Below, one piece after another: positions 25,084 through 37,239 of a DNA stretch of 64,000 nucleotides (position 1 is its first letter; each line of letters opens with the position of its first letter). The stretch is from Fasciolopsis buskii (lineage: Eukaryota; Platyhelminthes; Trematoda; Plagiorchiida; Fasciolidae): NCBI GenBank assembly GCA_008360955.1, contig LUCM01007447.1:1-64000 (forward strand), read 5' to 3'. The notes under the pieces are model-generated. The model had not been told where the DNA came from, searched no databases, and saw only the letters and a program-made list of their open reading frames with translations. The position numbers and the translations under genes are program-made.

Positions 25084-25811
25084 TCAATTTATATCACAAA
25101 AGAAGACATGGGGAATGTAGTAGTTAATGTAAACGGACCGGATTTAGAATCAAAATTCCCTGAGCACCTACGGATGGAAAATATGAAAAAATGAAACAGA
25201 GCAAAGTGAAAGCCTCACTTAGCAGCTCAATGGTCCGTGCAAAGTGGTACTTATAGTGTTTGGAGGAAGGAACTCGAGAAACCTATGCGGTTTCCAGTAA
25301 CGCCAACCCAAGCACACCCCGGGGATTTTACAGCTAACCGAAAATCCGCAGACTGGATGCGCCCGTTAGTCCAACTGCAGACTGAACTTCCAGTGGAACC
25401 CCCAAATTGGCAAAACATTTCGGTGGATCACTGAACTGTAACAGAGGACAGTATTATATCGTTTCTGTGAAGTATTCGAATTCCCCAAATACTGGAAGAC
25501 TTTGAAAAAGAAAACGCTGAAGTGGCTATGAGCTTTTGTGTCGTGCCCTCGCGCATGAGTGTGCGCACTGAAGACAATCTGAACTACATAAATTCATTGT
25601 TATTATCGGACACTTTCTGTACCAGCTCTATCAGAAATATCAGAGGTAAGGAAATTTGCACCACTCAACATACCTCAGTTTCAAACATGATTTGTACAAA
25701 CAAACCTATGATATGGCCATGGGACAGTCCATATCTCTCTTTGTAGCCAACATTTTCCTACGCTCCGCTGAATTAAAAGTTGATGCAATTTATTCATTAA
25801 CAGGCCTGTAA
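25084..25811 (+). pseudogene. PLE reverse transcriptase remnant
   Basis: Two RT blocks lie about 490 bases apart on the same strand. The first, open from 25,084 to a TGA at 25,192, has the GNVVV core with D replaced in ADKGN (here EDMGN). The second, open from 25,650 to a TAA at 25,809, has MAMGQSIS for the usual VAMGSPLG, keeping A-MG but losing the SP pair. Between them lie stops and at least one shift of frame. The catalytic YVDD box expected about 40 residues after the AMG block is not seen. Confidence 0.8.
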
Positions 25812-26270
25812 GTAAGGTATGCATTTGCTATCATCAACTATGCAAAAAGAATAACATTCTTCAAACTCTCAATCAGCAAATACATCCATTAAGTTCACAA
25901 TGTAATCAAAACACACCATTAGATTCGTCGGCTTCTTAGATTGTCAGCTGAAGGTCAATGACTCATAAAAGCTGAACACCATTTGCAGAACACCAACACA
26001 ATCTGATATGCATTTAGGCCACATTTCAGCTAATTCACAAGGTGTGAAACGGATGCGTAATTTCCCGCTAGCCAACCTATTTAAAATGCCATGCAGTTAG
26101 CTTTTCAATGTTGAAGAATAACCAGGACATCTAAACGGCATCCTGGAAAGCGATTACTATCATCTACGCTTCATAAGAAAAAACTGAAACTTTGCCAACC
26201 AGCAAACCAGAACAAAAAGAAAAAAAGTAATTGGCCACGGTTGCAATCCCGCACAGACAAGCCACTTTGA

Positions 26271-26495
26271 AGGCAAGAAGAAGGGTTCTCAGTGACTTTT
26301 GCAATTTACGCTGTCTTCCGGGTGGGTAACTCTTTGAAGCGCCATTTATGGAAGGCCAAAGTTGAAGTCGGCGAGCGGGGGCAAAACCATTTCATCTACA
26401 CAATCAGCTGCAAGGAATGCCAAGCGTAATGCATCGGGCGAACTAGCGGACAAATGAAGATAGGGATAAAAGAACGAAAGAAAACAACAGTGTAA
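26271..26495 (+). pseudogene. PLE GIY-YIG endonuclease remnant
   Basis: One frame, open from 26,271 to 26,439 and then past a single TAA (26,436-26,438) to 26,493. It reads VGNSLKRHLW, then FIYTISCKECQA, the stop, CIGRTSGQMKIGIKERKK. This matches the PLE pattern of a Lys-rich lead, (V)YxIxCxxCxxxYIGxTxRxLxxRIxEH. The first Tyr and both Cys are present. The Tyr of YIG is changed to Cys, just after the stop, and the His of the EHK block is Arg. Identification is firm; activity is excluded by the stop. Confidence 0.83.
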
Positions 26496-26910
26496 ACCCT
26501 GAGAAAAGACAGCCTCATGGAAAACCCGAGCGTGATTCAACCAACTCTTCGCACGCCACGAAAGGTAGAAACAGCAAGGATTATGGAACTACCAATGTAC
26601 TCCAACTTGGGTTCAGGACCTGCATCGAAAGTAAGCTTGCCGAGATTCTGGCGATAAGTGCCCACTCCAGATGAGCCAATCGGAACGTCGAGGCAAATGT
26701 TTTGGAAAAATTTGCCGCTACAACAATAATGTGATACAAACATTCCAAAATCGACATGCTGGTTGCTCTAAAGGTCACGGCGGCGAATGACGTAAAGAAA
26801 GCCCGAACTCTCGCCTGTCACACGGTTCAAAGTACACACGGGCGGAAACATCCACACATAGACATCTTAACATGTAAACGTCCCCTAAGTTATTTGATTC
26901 TATAAATTGC

Positions 26911-26950
26911 CTTGAGGAAGGCTGCCCACTGTAGACAAAACGTTGGCTAA
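26911..26950 (+). other. PLE 3'-terminal motif
   Basis: The stretch CTTGAGGAAGG ... CACTGTAGACAAAACGTTGG fits the widespread PLE end signature, a GA(A/G)GAxGG block followed by a short pairing arm and CxAAACGTTGGC. It lies about 420 bases after the GIY-YIG domain in the right orientation, and fixes the end of the element near 26,950. Confidence 0.6.
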
Positions 26951-29900
26951 TTGCAATCTTCTATTGTAGATGTTGCACTCCATAACTCCTGGATGCAACT
27001 CGATGCCTCACGTGATACCAGCCTTTTCTCTCGTCGACCGGGTTACTATTGATGGTCGCTGCAAAATCAACTTGGCCAAACGCCTGCCACCACTTTGAAA
27101 AGGGGCTCTCCTGCTTCTGATACTTGACTTCGTTGTTGGATGGCCATTCTTTTCCCAAAAAAACGAACGTTGATACAGAGGGCCTTCTGAGACTCAGTCT
27201 CAGACATGCTCCGTGGACCATTGAATCCTGACGGATAACAAGATTGAAAAAATGGAAGAGCCCATTCTAATGACAAGCGGCCAATTCCTTCCAAGTCTCA
27301 AAGAATTACGCGGTAATTGCCACAGATACATTAGGCGTTGTAAAAGTTCATATTGGAAAATTTCGTTTTCATTCGATGAATACGTATTCTGAATAGAATT
27401 AACTCATTTCTGCCAAATTGCAGGGCCCAGTCACAATCTGTTCGTCACAATGTTTGCTTAGGACACTCTCAGGAGGGCTCACTGTACGTGGCGCGTTCCT
27501 CTATGTAAATGCCTGTCCGCGCTCGACCGACTGTGATGTTCGCTGTAGGTGTACTGTTGCATTACCGGCACATTTTTGATTTGTTTGCTTGTACGGTATG
27601 ACAATGTTTTGTTCACTACCATGGAAACTTTTGAATCAGCCAAGTCTGCTTCGGTGTTTGCATCGGTTTTATTGTCCGTTGCTCAGTTACTCGGTATCCA
27701 AACTTTTCAGTAAAAAATTGGTCTTTCCAGACGGAAACACCAGCCTAGTGCAAAGAAATTGTTAAGGTCATTTAGATATGTACTGTAAGCAATGCTATAT
27801 TCGGGTTTTCTCTCGAGACGATTATTTATACAGGTTCCGCGAGTATAATCGTTGCTATCTCATGAGCTACATATATCTGAGGGTTGCTATATAAGTTAAC
27901 GAAAGCCGAATTAGAACAAGAACTGGAGTTGATCAGCTCAAGGCCGGTGCAATGATTACTTAGAAGACCGAAGTCGGCGCGAAGAGGAATCCGTTCATGT
28001 CCGGCGATGAGGTTTCCCGATTCTCACCGCTGGCCAGCTCCGCAGCAGTTGTAAACATCAAGATTAGAATGTCACTGGACTTCACACAACTAGAATTGAT
28101 GGCATATGTTTGGCATGAGCAGAATTTTGTGTAACAAATGCCGAATCATAAATCGGAAACTTATTTGGTTCTTAAATTGTGCAATGATGTAAATTACCAA
28201 TGACAAACGTGCGTGCACAAAGGAACCCTAAATATGTGATTACAGAAGTTCAGCACCAGGGGCGGTCATTATACACTCAAAAGCTTGTTTCACCCAGGTC
28301 ACAAAACAGAGAGTGCCAGGATCGCGCAGTAAGAGCGAATAAACAAACTTCCAAGCAAGCAGAATGATCGCACAAATTTGAAGTTCAGAGGCCGTCTTTT
28401 CGGAGGAATATTCTCGGCCAGACTAAGCAATGGTCACCCGGAAAAGTACTGCCTACTTATTAGACGTTATGATATTTCCATCACGTCTACAATAAACAAT
28501 CCGGAGCAGCAATTCATTTTTCTGCCGCACTAGTGGCGCGGCCGAGCCTGGGAGCCTGCAGAAGGATGCGCAAATCGAGAGCCTCTGGTTTTGTTTGCAG
28601 TGCATAAAATACTAAATATTTTTGTAGAAAGCCGCCTAAATTAGTTAGGACCAAAGGAAGTCACAACTGATGGAATTTTCTGTTGCCGCCAAATTCGGCA
28701 ATAAAAATGCAGGGCAGCGGCATAACATGCGGTGCCAATCTGTTGTTGATGCTCTGCACGCTCTCGAATTGACCGTCCGCTTTCTATCTACAAACTTCCA
28801 GGGTCGCTGGGCAAAAGCAAAGCCTAAGGTTGGCAAACAGAAAGGGAAGACAGGCTTCAGCATCTAGCAAATTTCAGTGAAGCACAGACGCGCCTTGCCA
28901 ACAACAGCCTTGGAGGGGTTATGCAGGGATTTCCCAGGAGCGGTGAAGTAAACAGAGCAATTTAAGGTAACAAATTGAATAACCAGGTTATGCAGCAAAT
29001 ATGGCCATGCACGATTGCTATCTTTCAGGCCAAAAACCGGAAAACAAAGCGCAGATTCCGAGGCAAAGCAGCGGTTGTTTTAGTGCTAACGTTTCCAGCT
29101 GGCGCGAGTCCAGGAGCACCGGATCACGGCGAAAATGACTGGAACCTGTTTCGTCCTACTGAACCCGGTGCAACTAGCTGCAGCGTCCTGCAGGAGAATC
29201 AACTGCGTAAGATACGGCTTTAAAGGCATATGCCATCTGTCGTTACACACCATAATGGAGCTAGAAACGGCAATGGTGAAGAGAAAACAGAGTTTTTACG
29301 TTGGCGAAAAGCTAGTCGAGCCCGTACTGCTATAGCTTGCACTGGTTGCCAGTGACACCCAAAGGCACCTGAGAGGTTTGGGATGTTCTGGACAATGGGT
29401 CAGACATGCCTGGTTTCAGGAGATTTAGTCAGACAATTTGAATTTTCAGTAAATCCTACGAGGCTGATGCTCAGCATGGCTGGGCAGCGTTTGGAGGATC
29501 AAATCGGCAAACGTGAACCTAAGACTGCATTCGACCAAAGTCGGCCAGTTAGCGGACAGCCCTGGGGATTCTACAATCAATCAACTGCCGCTCAGACTCC
29601 ATTCGAACCATTTATCCAAACATAACCTTAAGAGGGAAGTAAACTTTGCCGAATTTCCGGGCCCATCGGTGGACGTACTCATTGGTGCAAAGCACCCGAA
29701 TCACATTGGATGTCATATCTAAGCTCGAGAAATAAATAGAAACCATCTGCCGTAATATAACCTTCTGACTGCTTCCCTTTTGTTGCACTGGGGCAGAAAG
29801 GGAGATTGATGTTCACCTTAAAATGGTCTGATTATCTTGAGATTAGATTGGGGAAGGCATGAAATGTCGTATAACGATGCATTTAGGAACGCAGCCCATG

Positions 29901-30139
29901 ACCCAGGCATGTTTTGAGAATACTGACTATATCCAGTGGTGTTGCAGTAATGACAACGTGCAAATTTCTCAATTTTCGGGAGGCATGCACGGAGAAAAAT
30001 GAAATTCGCAAAAGGAAAGCAAAGCGGAAACTCAGAAAACACTCCAAAAAACAAACTTGAATGTGATCTCATGGAAAACTTTAGCACGATTAAAATATGC
30101 AACGTGACACGCCAAGCACACGTTTAACCATTTGAAATC
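26951..30139. other. No recognisable gene
   Basis: Follows the PLE end. Frames at 26,961-27,294 (minus), 28,645-28,867 (both strands) and 28,975-29,625 (plus) overlap one another and match no family. 28-30 kb is G/A-rich on the plus strand, suggesting old minus-oriented repeats. I see nothing else. Confidence 0.35.
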
Positions 30140-30592
30140 AAAGTACACAATCGTTTTACAGGATACAAAAGACTTTTCTGGACTTATTGCCATTTGCTGA
30201 CAGCGAGTCGTTTCATTTTCAAATTCATCAAAGACGGGCATGGTAGACAGCATTTGACTCGGGCTGCTGACGGACGTCGCGATATGGCCGCTTTCCTTGG
30301 ATTTTCAGAGGGTTAAATGATAACCAGAGAAGTCAAGCTGAGATGGGAACCATGTTGGATGTAATCAAGGGTTGGAGATGGGTCACAACCAGATTGTACG
30401 TCATTTAGGGTGAATGAAAGAGTGGCAGCTGACAACAACAAAAGTCCGGATACAATGCTGAAAATGAAGCATGGGGACACAGTCATAGTTGCGCCAGGCT
30501 ATTTTAGAGATGATAATTTATAAATAATTTTGGACGAAGAGAAAATGAAACTCACAAGAATGCTCACTGAACTCATGCGGCCGGAAGCGGAC
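30140..30592 (-). repeat. Near-identical inverted repeat 1, right copy with diverged flank
   Basis: 30,348-30,592 is the near-identical reverse complement of 18,537-18,786. From 30,347 down to about 30,140 the match with 18,787-18,990 continues but is much weaker. So one core of about 245 bases has stayed or become almost identical while the adjoining part of the same repeat has diverged. On the outer side the match ends abruptly at 30,592/18,537. Confidence 0.88.
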
Positions 30593-31974
30593 AAAGCAGT
30601 GAGGTCTGATGGGAAGAAACCCAACTGCTATGAGAAGCACAGTCGATCCTCAAATATATTGACCAAGAGTGACCTCGTTTTATCCCATTTTCTGTAACCA
30701 TATATGGTATTTTCTGGCAGCCGGTGTCTGGATTTTCGGAATTTGTACGCCGTTCATTGTTAATAATAACGGTACCCTGGCCGGTATAAGGTTTCTATCT
30801 GAGTAGGGATTTCCAAAGCGATTGGTGGGATGGTTTAGTCTGTCATTGTGTTTAAGAACAGATACTGGAGAGCCAGATCTGCTGTACTGGCGGGGGTAAA
30901 TAATCAGCGCGCGCGATGGGTTGGAGATATCGGCGACACGATTTGTGCTTCATCCGCACTTTCTGTTGATGGATCAGTGGACACTGTGATCATTGTCAAA
31001 ACTGTAGAAAAGCCGCAGAATGGGAGAGGTAAGGGAGTCTGCGGTTTGCTTCAGTTGGTGTTGCGGTCGATGAGCAAAATAAAAGAATTGATAGCAGTCA
31101 ATTTTTTATGGTAATCTCAGGGCCTAGATGACTGAACTGAAGTGAGTAGAAGGACAGAGCCTTTCGTCGCGAGGGAAGTATGCTGAAAACTTTTCATCTG
31201 CTAGCTGCCTATAAAGAGCATGGCTCAGTCAGTCCTTGGATATAAGACCCCTGCTTGTAACGCGTTTCTCGTTCAACGTTGGATACCTCCGCGGATGCCG
31301 ATGATATTAGTCTGGCAGGATGGCCAACACAAAGGTTAAGGAATAAAATTCATTCATTGCCTAGTTTGTGGGATCAGTTTTAACTGAGTTACCACCGATG
31401 GCACTCGTTTAGCATGCCAGGAAATGACCATAGTGAAATTAGTCACAGATGGCGGAGCGGACCGGATGCTGCAAAGGAAGCCGCAGCTGGAATTTATAAA
31501 GGGGCGGAAAGGAAACAGAACGAGAACATTAGTTTCAATAAGTGACATGATGAGGATTGTAACAACTTGTAGCACCTAGTAGTCTGAATAAGAGTGCTTG
31601 AGTAAACAAAATTGGGAAACCGGCGACCATTTTTCTAAACGACGGTATTCGTGCCATGTGTGCGTTAGGCGTACAGGGGAACATTTAAAAAAGGTGGTTT
31701 AGAAGCCGCAGAGTATGAAAATAGTCATTTGGGAGGCCTTCCCAGTCGAACACACAAAGCAGCCAGCTGTGTAGCGACGAAAGAAAGGCGGTGTTGGGTT
31801 TCCATGTTGCAACGTCAGATCCGAACTGTTGGCGCATATACCAGATGTTGAAGGCGGATAAGTACTTTTCAGCCCGAAGTAGTGATTACTGCAGGTTTCA
31901 AATACAGAAACGACGCTCATCAAGATATGAAGCCCCAGGAATAAATGCTTTTTCCTGGGTTATTTTGATTGGCC
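30593..31974. other. No recognisable gene
   Basis: The 88-codon frame at 30,848-31,114 and others on the minus strand show no domain. The region adjoins the 3' side of minus-strand element I and may contain its far 3' sequence. Confidence 0.35.
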
Positions 31975-32552
31975 GAAGGGAAGTAGATGAGGATATCATA
32001 GCTTCACTCCTTAAAAACTGGTTTGCAGCGGCGGGACTAAGAAACTGAAACAGTACTAAACAGAATTTGCTTAGCACTCGTTGACGTAGTCCAAAACAGT
32101 GGCAAGCGAGCTCTGCCATATTGCAAACGGAAATTACACTGTTTTTAAACGAGCCCAATGGAGTGCGGTTAGAAACATTGGAAACTGCAGCATAAGACGG
32201 CCCTAGGGATATTGAATTGGTAGTTTGACAGACACTAGCAAGATGTTTGCATAGTGGATTTTAGGCGTTTTGGCTCGATAGGTAAGAAGAAGCGCTTCGT
32301 GCTCACCGGTTTCATCAGTAAAATTTTGTAAGTTATCTCGTGAATCATTTGCTCCAATTTTTGAATTTATTATCCGTCTGCAAGAACAAGTCTGCGACAT
32401 TACCAGTGCATCTTAAAGGCCGGCAGATGGGTTGCAAGGGTGCGGAGGCGGTGCGTCTAGTAGATATTGGCACGCTTAGGCCTAGAGATAGCCATCTTGA
32501 CAAAATGGTGAAATGTGTACAGATATATGGCTGTGTGATAAAAAATAGGCAC
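31975..32552 (-). repeat. Near-identical inverted repeat A, left copy (3' of element I)
   Basis: 578 bases that reverse-complement 48,585-49,162 with no net indel and very few substitutions (for example one at the CTCGCT/CTCGCC site near 32,110). On the minus strand this piece follows directly after the RT motif C of element I, so it is the post-RT part of a CR1-like copy or a repeat inserted there. Frames on either strand are identical in the two copies, as expected from DNA identity. No conserved CR1 C-terminal motif (WNKLP) is present. Confidence 0.92.
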
Positions 32553-32580
32553 TTAAAGATGCCAAAGGAGATGCAAAAGA

Positions 32581-34545
32581 CTAAAGTGGTTGAATGTCAT
32601 CCGCAAACAGGAATGGTGTGCCATGACGAATAAACTTTAAGACATCAATAATATATAGCAGGAAAAGGAAAGGACCTAGGACGCGTCCCTGAATGACCCC
32701 ACTGGTACCCGCAGAGGGCAGAGCAAAACAACCGGTAATATTGACTACCTGAAAGCAATGGGAAAGGTAGAATGGTAGCCAAGATAAGAGGGGTTTCTTA
32801 TTTCATTAGTCGTAATTTCGGCCAGAAGTGAGGAGTGGAAAACGCGGTCAAATGCTTTTAACGCGTCCGGAAAGATTATGGGCATCGACCGGTGAGAATG
32901 AGCACTTTGGGTAACCACGTTTAAGAAGTCAAACTGGCAGGTGAGGCCGGATTGGACCCTGAGGGAGCCCTGTTGGGAGGGGTTGATGAGGTTGTGAATA
33001 GTAAAAAAGGCAACCAGTTGTTCGTTAACAATCTTTTCCATAAGCCTGGATAAAACTGCAGTGTGGTTAATGGGGCGAAAGTTTTCAGGCTCATGCATGA
33101 AACCCTTTTTGTGGTGTGGAACAATAATGAAGGTTTTCCATCGTGACGTAATAATAGCGCCAGAAATGAAAGGCGAGAACAGATTTAGAAGGAGCAGTGG
33201 AAGATCTGGACAAGTGGTGCGAAATAGGATTGGTGAGATGCCATTAATGCCCGGCCTGTGGGATGGCCTGGCATATTCCATCACGTTGATGATGCTAGCA
33301 ACGTCGAAGGAGATGAGGATAATCTAACCGAAGTTGACATGGGTGGATTTCAGAGTGTGTCCGATTGTCATTAATGAGAGTAGAAGAAAAATATGTATTG
33401 AACGCTTCTGCAATGTCTACAGGGGACTCGATGAGTAAGCTATTAAATATGATGAAGTTCCGAATAGTTGACGATTTGGGCTGCGAGCGAGCTTAGAAAA
33501 TGTGGGAGGTCTTTTGAACTAGGTGAAGCTACCCAGAAGCTGGCATTTTCTGCATTTTCAACCTTAGTTCTTGTTGCAAGCGGTTGACTTGCACTAAGAG
33601 CGAGGAGTCTCCCGTTTTTTGAAGATTTTTTGAGCCTTCAAAAGTTTCGTCCGCAGCCGACAAACCCTACTAGGCTTCTTAGGTTTATGTCGAGTGGTCG
33701 GAGGGGACAGGCGGTTATTAGTAAGACGAAGTTTTGAGTAAAGGTCGTCTGCCGCTCTCTGCGGGTCAGGTGAAGTAAAGAAGATGGACCAATCAAGGGT
33801 CCGCAGAGAGTCAGGGATTTCGACCCAACGAGTCAACATATAGAAGCAGACGGTATGGTGGGTACAAATGAGTGAGGAACGTTTGTAATGGAGAGGAAAG
33901 CTACACGTGAACACTTTGTGATCACTCCCATGGAAGGGTTTTAGCTCTGAAACCTTAACATTTGGAGTGCTACGCGTAAAAACTAGGTCTAAGATATTGC
34001 GGAACCTTGTGGGCGTAGCCACAAGTTGAGTCCAACCTTCAGCGTGCGTTTCAGAAATAAAGTTTAGTGGGGTAGGTGGAGCGGAATAAAGGGACCAACA
34101 AATTTTAGGGGCAATGAAGTCACCTGCAATTATCTTACGGATGGGGCGGAGACCGAAAAGATAAACGAAGGCTTGTGTAAGACGGGAAATATCAGAACCA
34201 TTCGAGTTTGGTGGTCGGTATACACATCCTGTGTGGATTGGGAGTTCGGGTAATTGTACCAGAAGCCAAATGGTCTCAGGGATAGAATGAAGAAGTGGGT
34301 GATGGAGAACGGAATCTTTGTGTGGCTGCTTTACGTAGGATAAGCAACCGCCTCCTCTACGCTTTGATCTATTAGTTTTGCAGGGCGTGTAACCCGCCAG
34401 TTGAGAAGTCGGAGCGGAACTTTAGTCTGTTAGCCAAGTCCCTGTTACCAAAATAATATCGTAGGAGCTTTTAGCTGCTAAAATTTAGCTCCTTCACTTT
34501 CTGAGTCAGTGAGCGGGAGTTCAGGAGGAGTAGGGAAAATTCACT
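32581..34545 (-). pseudogene. CR1-like element I, ORF2: APE endonuclease plus reverse transcriptase
   Basis: Endonuclease: LLLLNSRSL near 34,525, SYDIILVTGTWLTD near 34,460, RRGGGCLSYV near 34,355, VYRPPNS near 34,220, AGDFIAPKICW near 34,130, NILDLVFT near 33,990 and a final SDHKVFTCSF near 33,910. Linker: SPVDIAEAFNTYFSST near 33,420. RT: GINGISP and KTFIIVPHHKKG near 33,130, NFRPINHTAVLSRLMEKIV near 33,045, motif A FPDALKAFDRVFH near 32,865, motif B' SGVIQGRVLGPFLF near 32,690 and motif C FLFADDIQ near 32,605. There is one TAG in the endonuclease and single frameshifts near 34,480 and 32,800. Catalytic Glu is Gly (TGTW) and GDFN is GDFI. RT Asp residues are intact. The C-terminus is missing. 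Confidence 0.93.
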
Positions 34546-34857
34546 GGAACATTTAAGTCTACGTGCTATTCAAGAGGTGTGTTCGATGGGGTTCAAATAA
34601 TCAAGGGGTACATTAGAGGTTTGAATAGTGCGTAGCTGTGATGAGTAAGTTCAGTAGAAATAGGTGTACTGCCCGGTGGGGGACTGTCTTCTTTAAGGGA
34701 TGTGTGGGCCGAAGACCAAGGTGATAGAAGAAACTTGGGAGTTAATGAGCCGGTTGTCAGAGGATGCTATTGTGAGGGACGTGGTATCAGAGGGAGTGGG
34801 ACCGTATTAGGTGGCCAAATTGTTACCTTGTCACAGTGGGACTGGCAATCTAAGGGA

Positions 34858-36871
34858 TCAGTGTGGAGTGGGCTTTAGGAATTGCCGGCGAAAAAGCCGG
34901 TTAACAGGCATGCGCATGAGTTTTTGAGGATATGCGTTACTTTTGGAATTCGCGGGAGTCAGGACAGCAGTGCTTTCTAGCTGAGGCAATTGGGGTAAGC
35001 GCTGGACAAGAGTGGGTTGAGAAAGGGGACTCATGGTAAGTTGTGGCTCAAAGGGCGAAACACAGTCATCTAAAGTTTGCCAGGTAGCCTGGAGGGAGAC
35101 AGAGCTAAGAAGTCCAAAGTTAGGAGGATACTGGTAGTTGGGGTGAGGATTTGGGCGTGCAGTAGTGGGAAAGAGGCGTTGGAGTAGCGGAAATGCATCT
35201 AAATAGGATTGACTGGTAAGTGGATGGGAGTAGGGAGGATAAGCGGCAGGCCCTAAATATGGAGGGGCATTAGTATCATACTGGAATATGGCAACTGTCA
35301 CCGAAGGAGACTGGGGGCATGAATACACTGGGCCAATCAACTCGTGATTGTATGCGGCGGTTGGTAGGCCTTCGTGAGTTTGTTGACCTTCCGGTTTGAC
35401 AGAGCTCATGCCGGGATGGCTTGCTCGAGTTGAGTGTGCCGAGAGTGCCAGACAGTCGATGTGTGCAAACAGGTTGACCCACTGGATTAACAGTATTGCT
35501 AATCGAAGTGCGGGGCTTCGCGGTTAGTTGAATAGTTGAGTGGTATGCGCTTCCTGTGTGAGTCAACTGCTTTAGACTGGGTGCCATGCTGTTGTTTGAC
35601 AGAAGGACGAGGAAGTGCTTGAGAGTGTATCTGGGATGGGGTATGAGTCAAGTGGCTGGTATTAGCCTGAAAAGACATTAGTGAGACGGCGATCATCTGC
35701 GTGATTATCCTGCCAGCGCTCTTATCTTGGGGTACCACAGTTGGTAGATTTAGATGAGCACGTTTGCGGGGTGGCTGGACGGGCGAAGGGGATTGAGTTT
35801 CATCTAGATCTATCCGTGTTGGTTGCGGACAACGGAGATGCTGTCGAGGGATTGCCACTTTGCAGCAGTTATACGCAAATGTGTGGTGCCACTTCCATCA
35901 TTAGATTTATTCTCAGACAGACCAGTAACATATTTGTGGGGTGAGGATATTGGACAGGAAATTGAGCGGCATAAGTACGGGAGAAGTCGGTTGCGCAAAT
36001 TGTTTGAATGTGTAGTCTTCGATGGGTTTTGCACTTTGGTCGCGGTAGTGGTCACCGGGCACGGGATAGCCGGAGATGTGGGGCGATGGAGACTGTCACA
36101 GGAAGAAGATACGTTAGTTGAAACCTTGACAGTAGGTTCGGGATATGGCCCATTAGGAGGAACCTGAACTAGCAGTGCACTCATCAGACGTGGAGCTCCA
36201 GATGCATCCGAAATCCTGCCAACTTGGGAAGCTGCGGTAAACTTGTGTGACCGTAATATATCTCTCTGGAACGGAGTTTTACTCGAAAAGATCTTGATAT
36301 TTCCATGGAGCGTATAGCTAACAATGTTTGCCTCGTTTGCTATAAAATCCTCAGCAGAAAGTTCGTCACGAAATTGAAATAATATTAGACAGTTACTCTT
36401 GGGGGATTTTCCCTGGGGCCCAGAACTTAGACAGGGGTGGTAGGTCATGCTACAAGCCTTGAGTATGGTAGATTGGACCAGTGGAAGTGGGAGGCGGCTG
36501 GGGATATTACCGACAACGGCGTTCTTCGCATTCGCAATGCGTTTGTGAGCTTCTTTATTTACGGAGTCAAAAAAGCGTCCTGTTGCAGATAGATTGCTGG
36601 CATTATTGTCATTTGAAGCGTCAATTGGGCTGGCTAATAGGGAAAATTTCAATGACAGGTTCTCGGTCTGTTGCACTTTGATTTCTAGGTCCCTTAGTTT
36701 TTTGGAGACATGAAGAGTTTTGGGACCAGAATTACTAAATATAACATTGAGCGCGACTGAGTATGTTTTAGTGGGAATCATGAGTTTTAAAGGTTTCTTA
36801 GTACTACGGTGCGGCGCTGACATCGCTTTGGTTTGACTGGCGAAGGCATCGTACGGGTTGTAGGAAGTCAA
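34858..36871 (-). pseudogene. CR1-like element I, ORF1 (RNA-binding protein) with proline-rich tail
   Basis: A 353-codon frame (36,871-35,810) holds an RRM-like core: AVVGNIPSRLP near 36,510, KSNCLILFQFRDELSAEDFI near 36,370 and KIFSSKTPFQRDIL near 36,285, the usual VxxxNIPD / xCPILVQF / TPxQR order of flatworm CR1 ORF1. A short heptad-like helix (LRDLEIKVQQTENLSLKFSL) precedes it near 36,650. The frame then shifts three times, at about 35,850, 35,550 and 35,400, through a Pro/Ser/Thr-rich tail (PPYLGPAAYPPYSHP near 35,260), staying open to 34,858. ORF1 binds element RNA and acts as a chaperone in this class. NIPD is changed to NIPS. Confidence 0.85.
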
Positions 36872-37110
36872 GGACGTCTGAAACGTCTAGAGAGGCTGTA
36901 AACGTTGGGTAACAAGCAACGGGGTGGTGTTGAAAAGCGCGGGAGTGCAATGGTGAAAACATAAATAGACAGGCTAATTGGTAAAATTGCTCCTAAAAGT
37001 GGATTAATAGATGTGTAGAATATGTGGTTAGCAGCATAACGACATTTAAAATAGGTCCAGGAGGGGGTTGAAAATGTAGCCGTCCATGATTGAAGCAAGT
37101 ATTGCAGGAG
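36872..37110 (-). other. 5' untranslated region of element I
   Basis: On the minus strand this precedes ORF1 and aligns with 55,860-56,060, the same position in element III (shared: GTAGACAGGC/ATAGACAGGC and GCTGAAAATGTGGC/GTTGAAAATGTAGC blocks at similar spacing). This supports both elements having kept their 5' ends. No promoter motif can be singled out. Confidence 0.55.
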
Positions 37111-37239
37111 GATCAGCGAGTGATGTGGTCAGAGGTTAATGGCCAAAAAATTTAGGGAATTATGTTAAAAATACTACAACACTAAATTGCAAGAGACAAC
37201 AGTGAGAACAACTTACAACGAGGAACGGTATACCGTGGT

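Larger units (their letters stand above)
25084..26950 (+). mobile_element. Penelope-like retroelement, decayed (RT plus GIY-YIG endonuclease)
   Basis: Ordered PLE landmarks lie on one strand. RT motif at 25,084-25,191: SIYITKEDMGNVVV, matching the xITKADKGNxVVVMD pattern. RT motif at 25,677-25,790: YKQTYDMAMGQSISLFVANI, matching FxQTxGxAMGSPLxPxLANI. A block ending YYHLRFIRKN at about 26,155-26,187, matching the NGYPxRFI region. A GIY-YIG domain at 26,271-26,495. A PLE-type 3' motif (CTTGAGGAAGG ... ACAAAACGTTGG) at 26,911-26,946. PLEs copy themselves by RT primed at a nick, and the GIY-YIG class makes its own nick. Stops and frameshifts separate all blocks and the YVDD active site was not found, so this copy is dead. 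Confidence 0.85.

Noticed and set aside
32203..32633. Frames repeated exactly at 48,570-48,934 as a conserved protein
   Set aside because: The identity holds at the DNA level over 578 bases on both strands, so conserved frames are a by-product of the inverted repeat and not evidence of protein selection.
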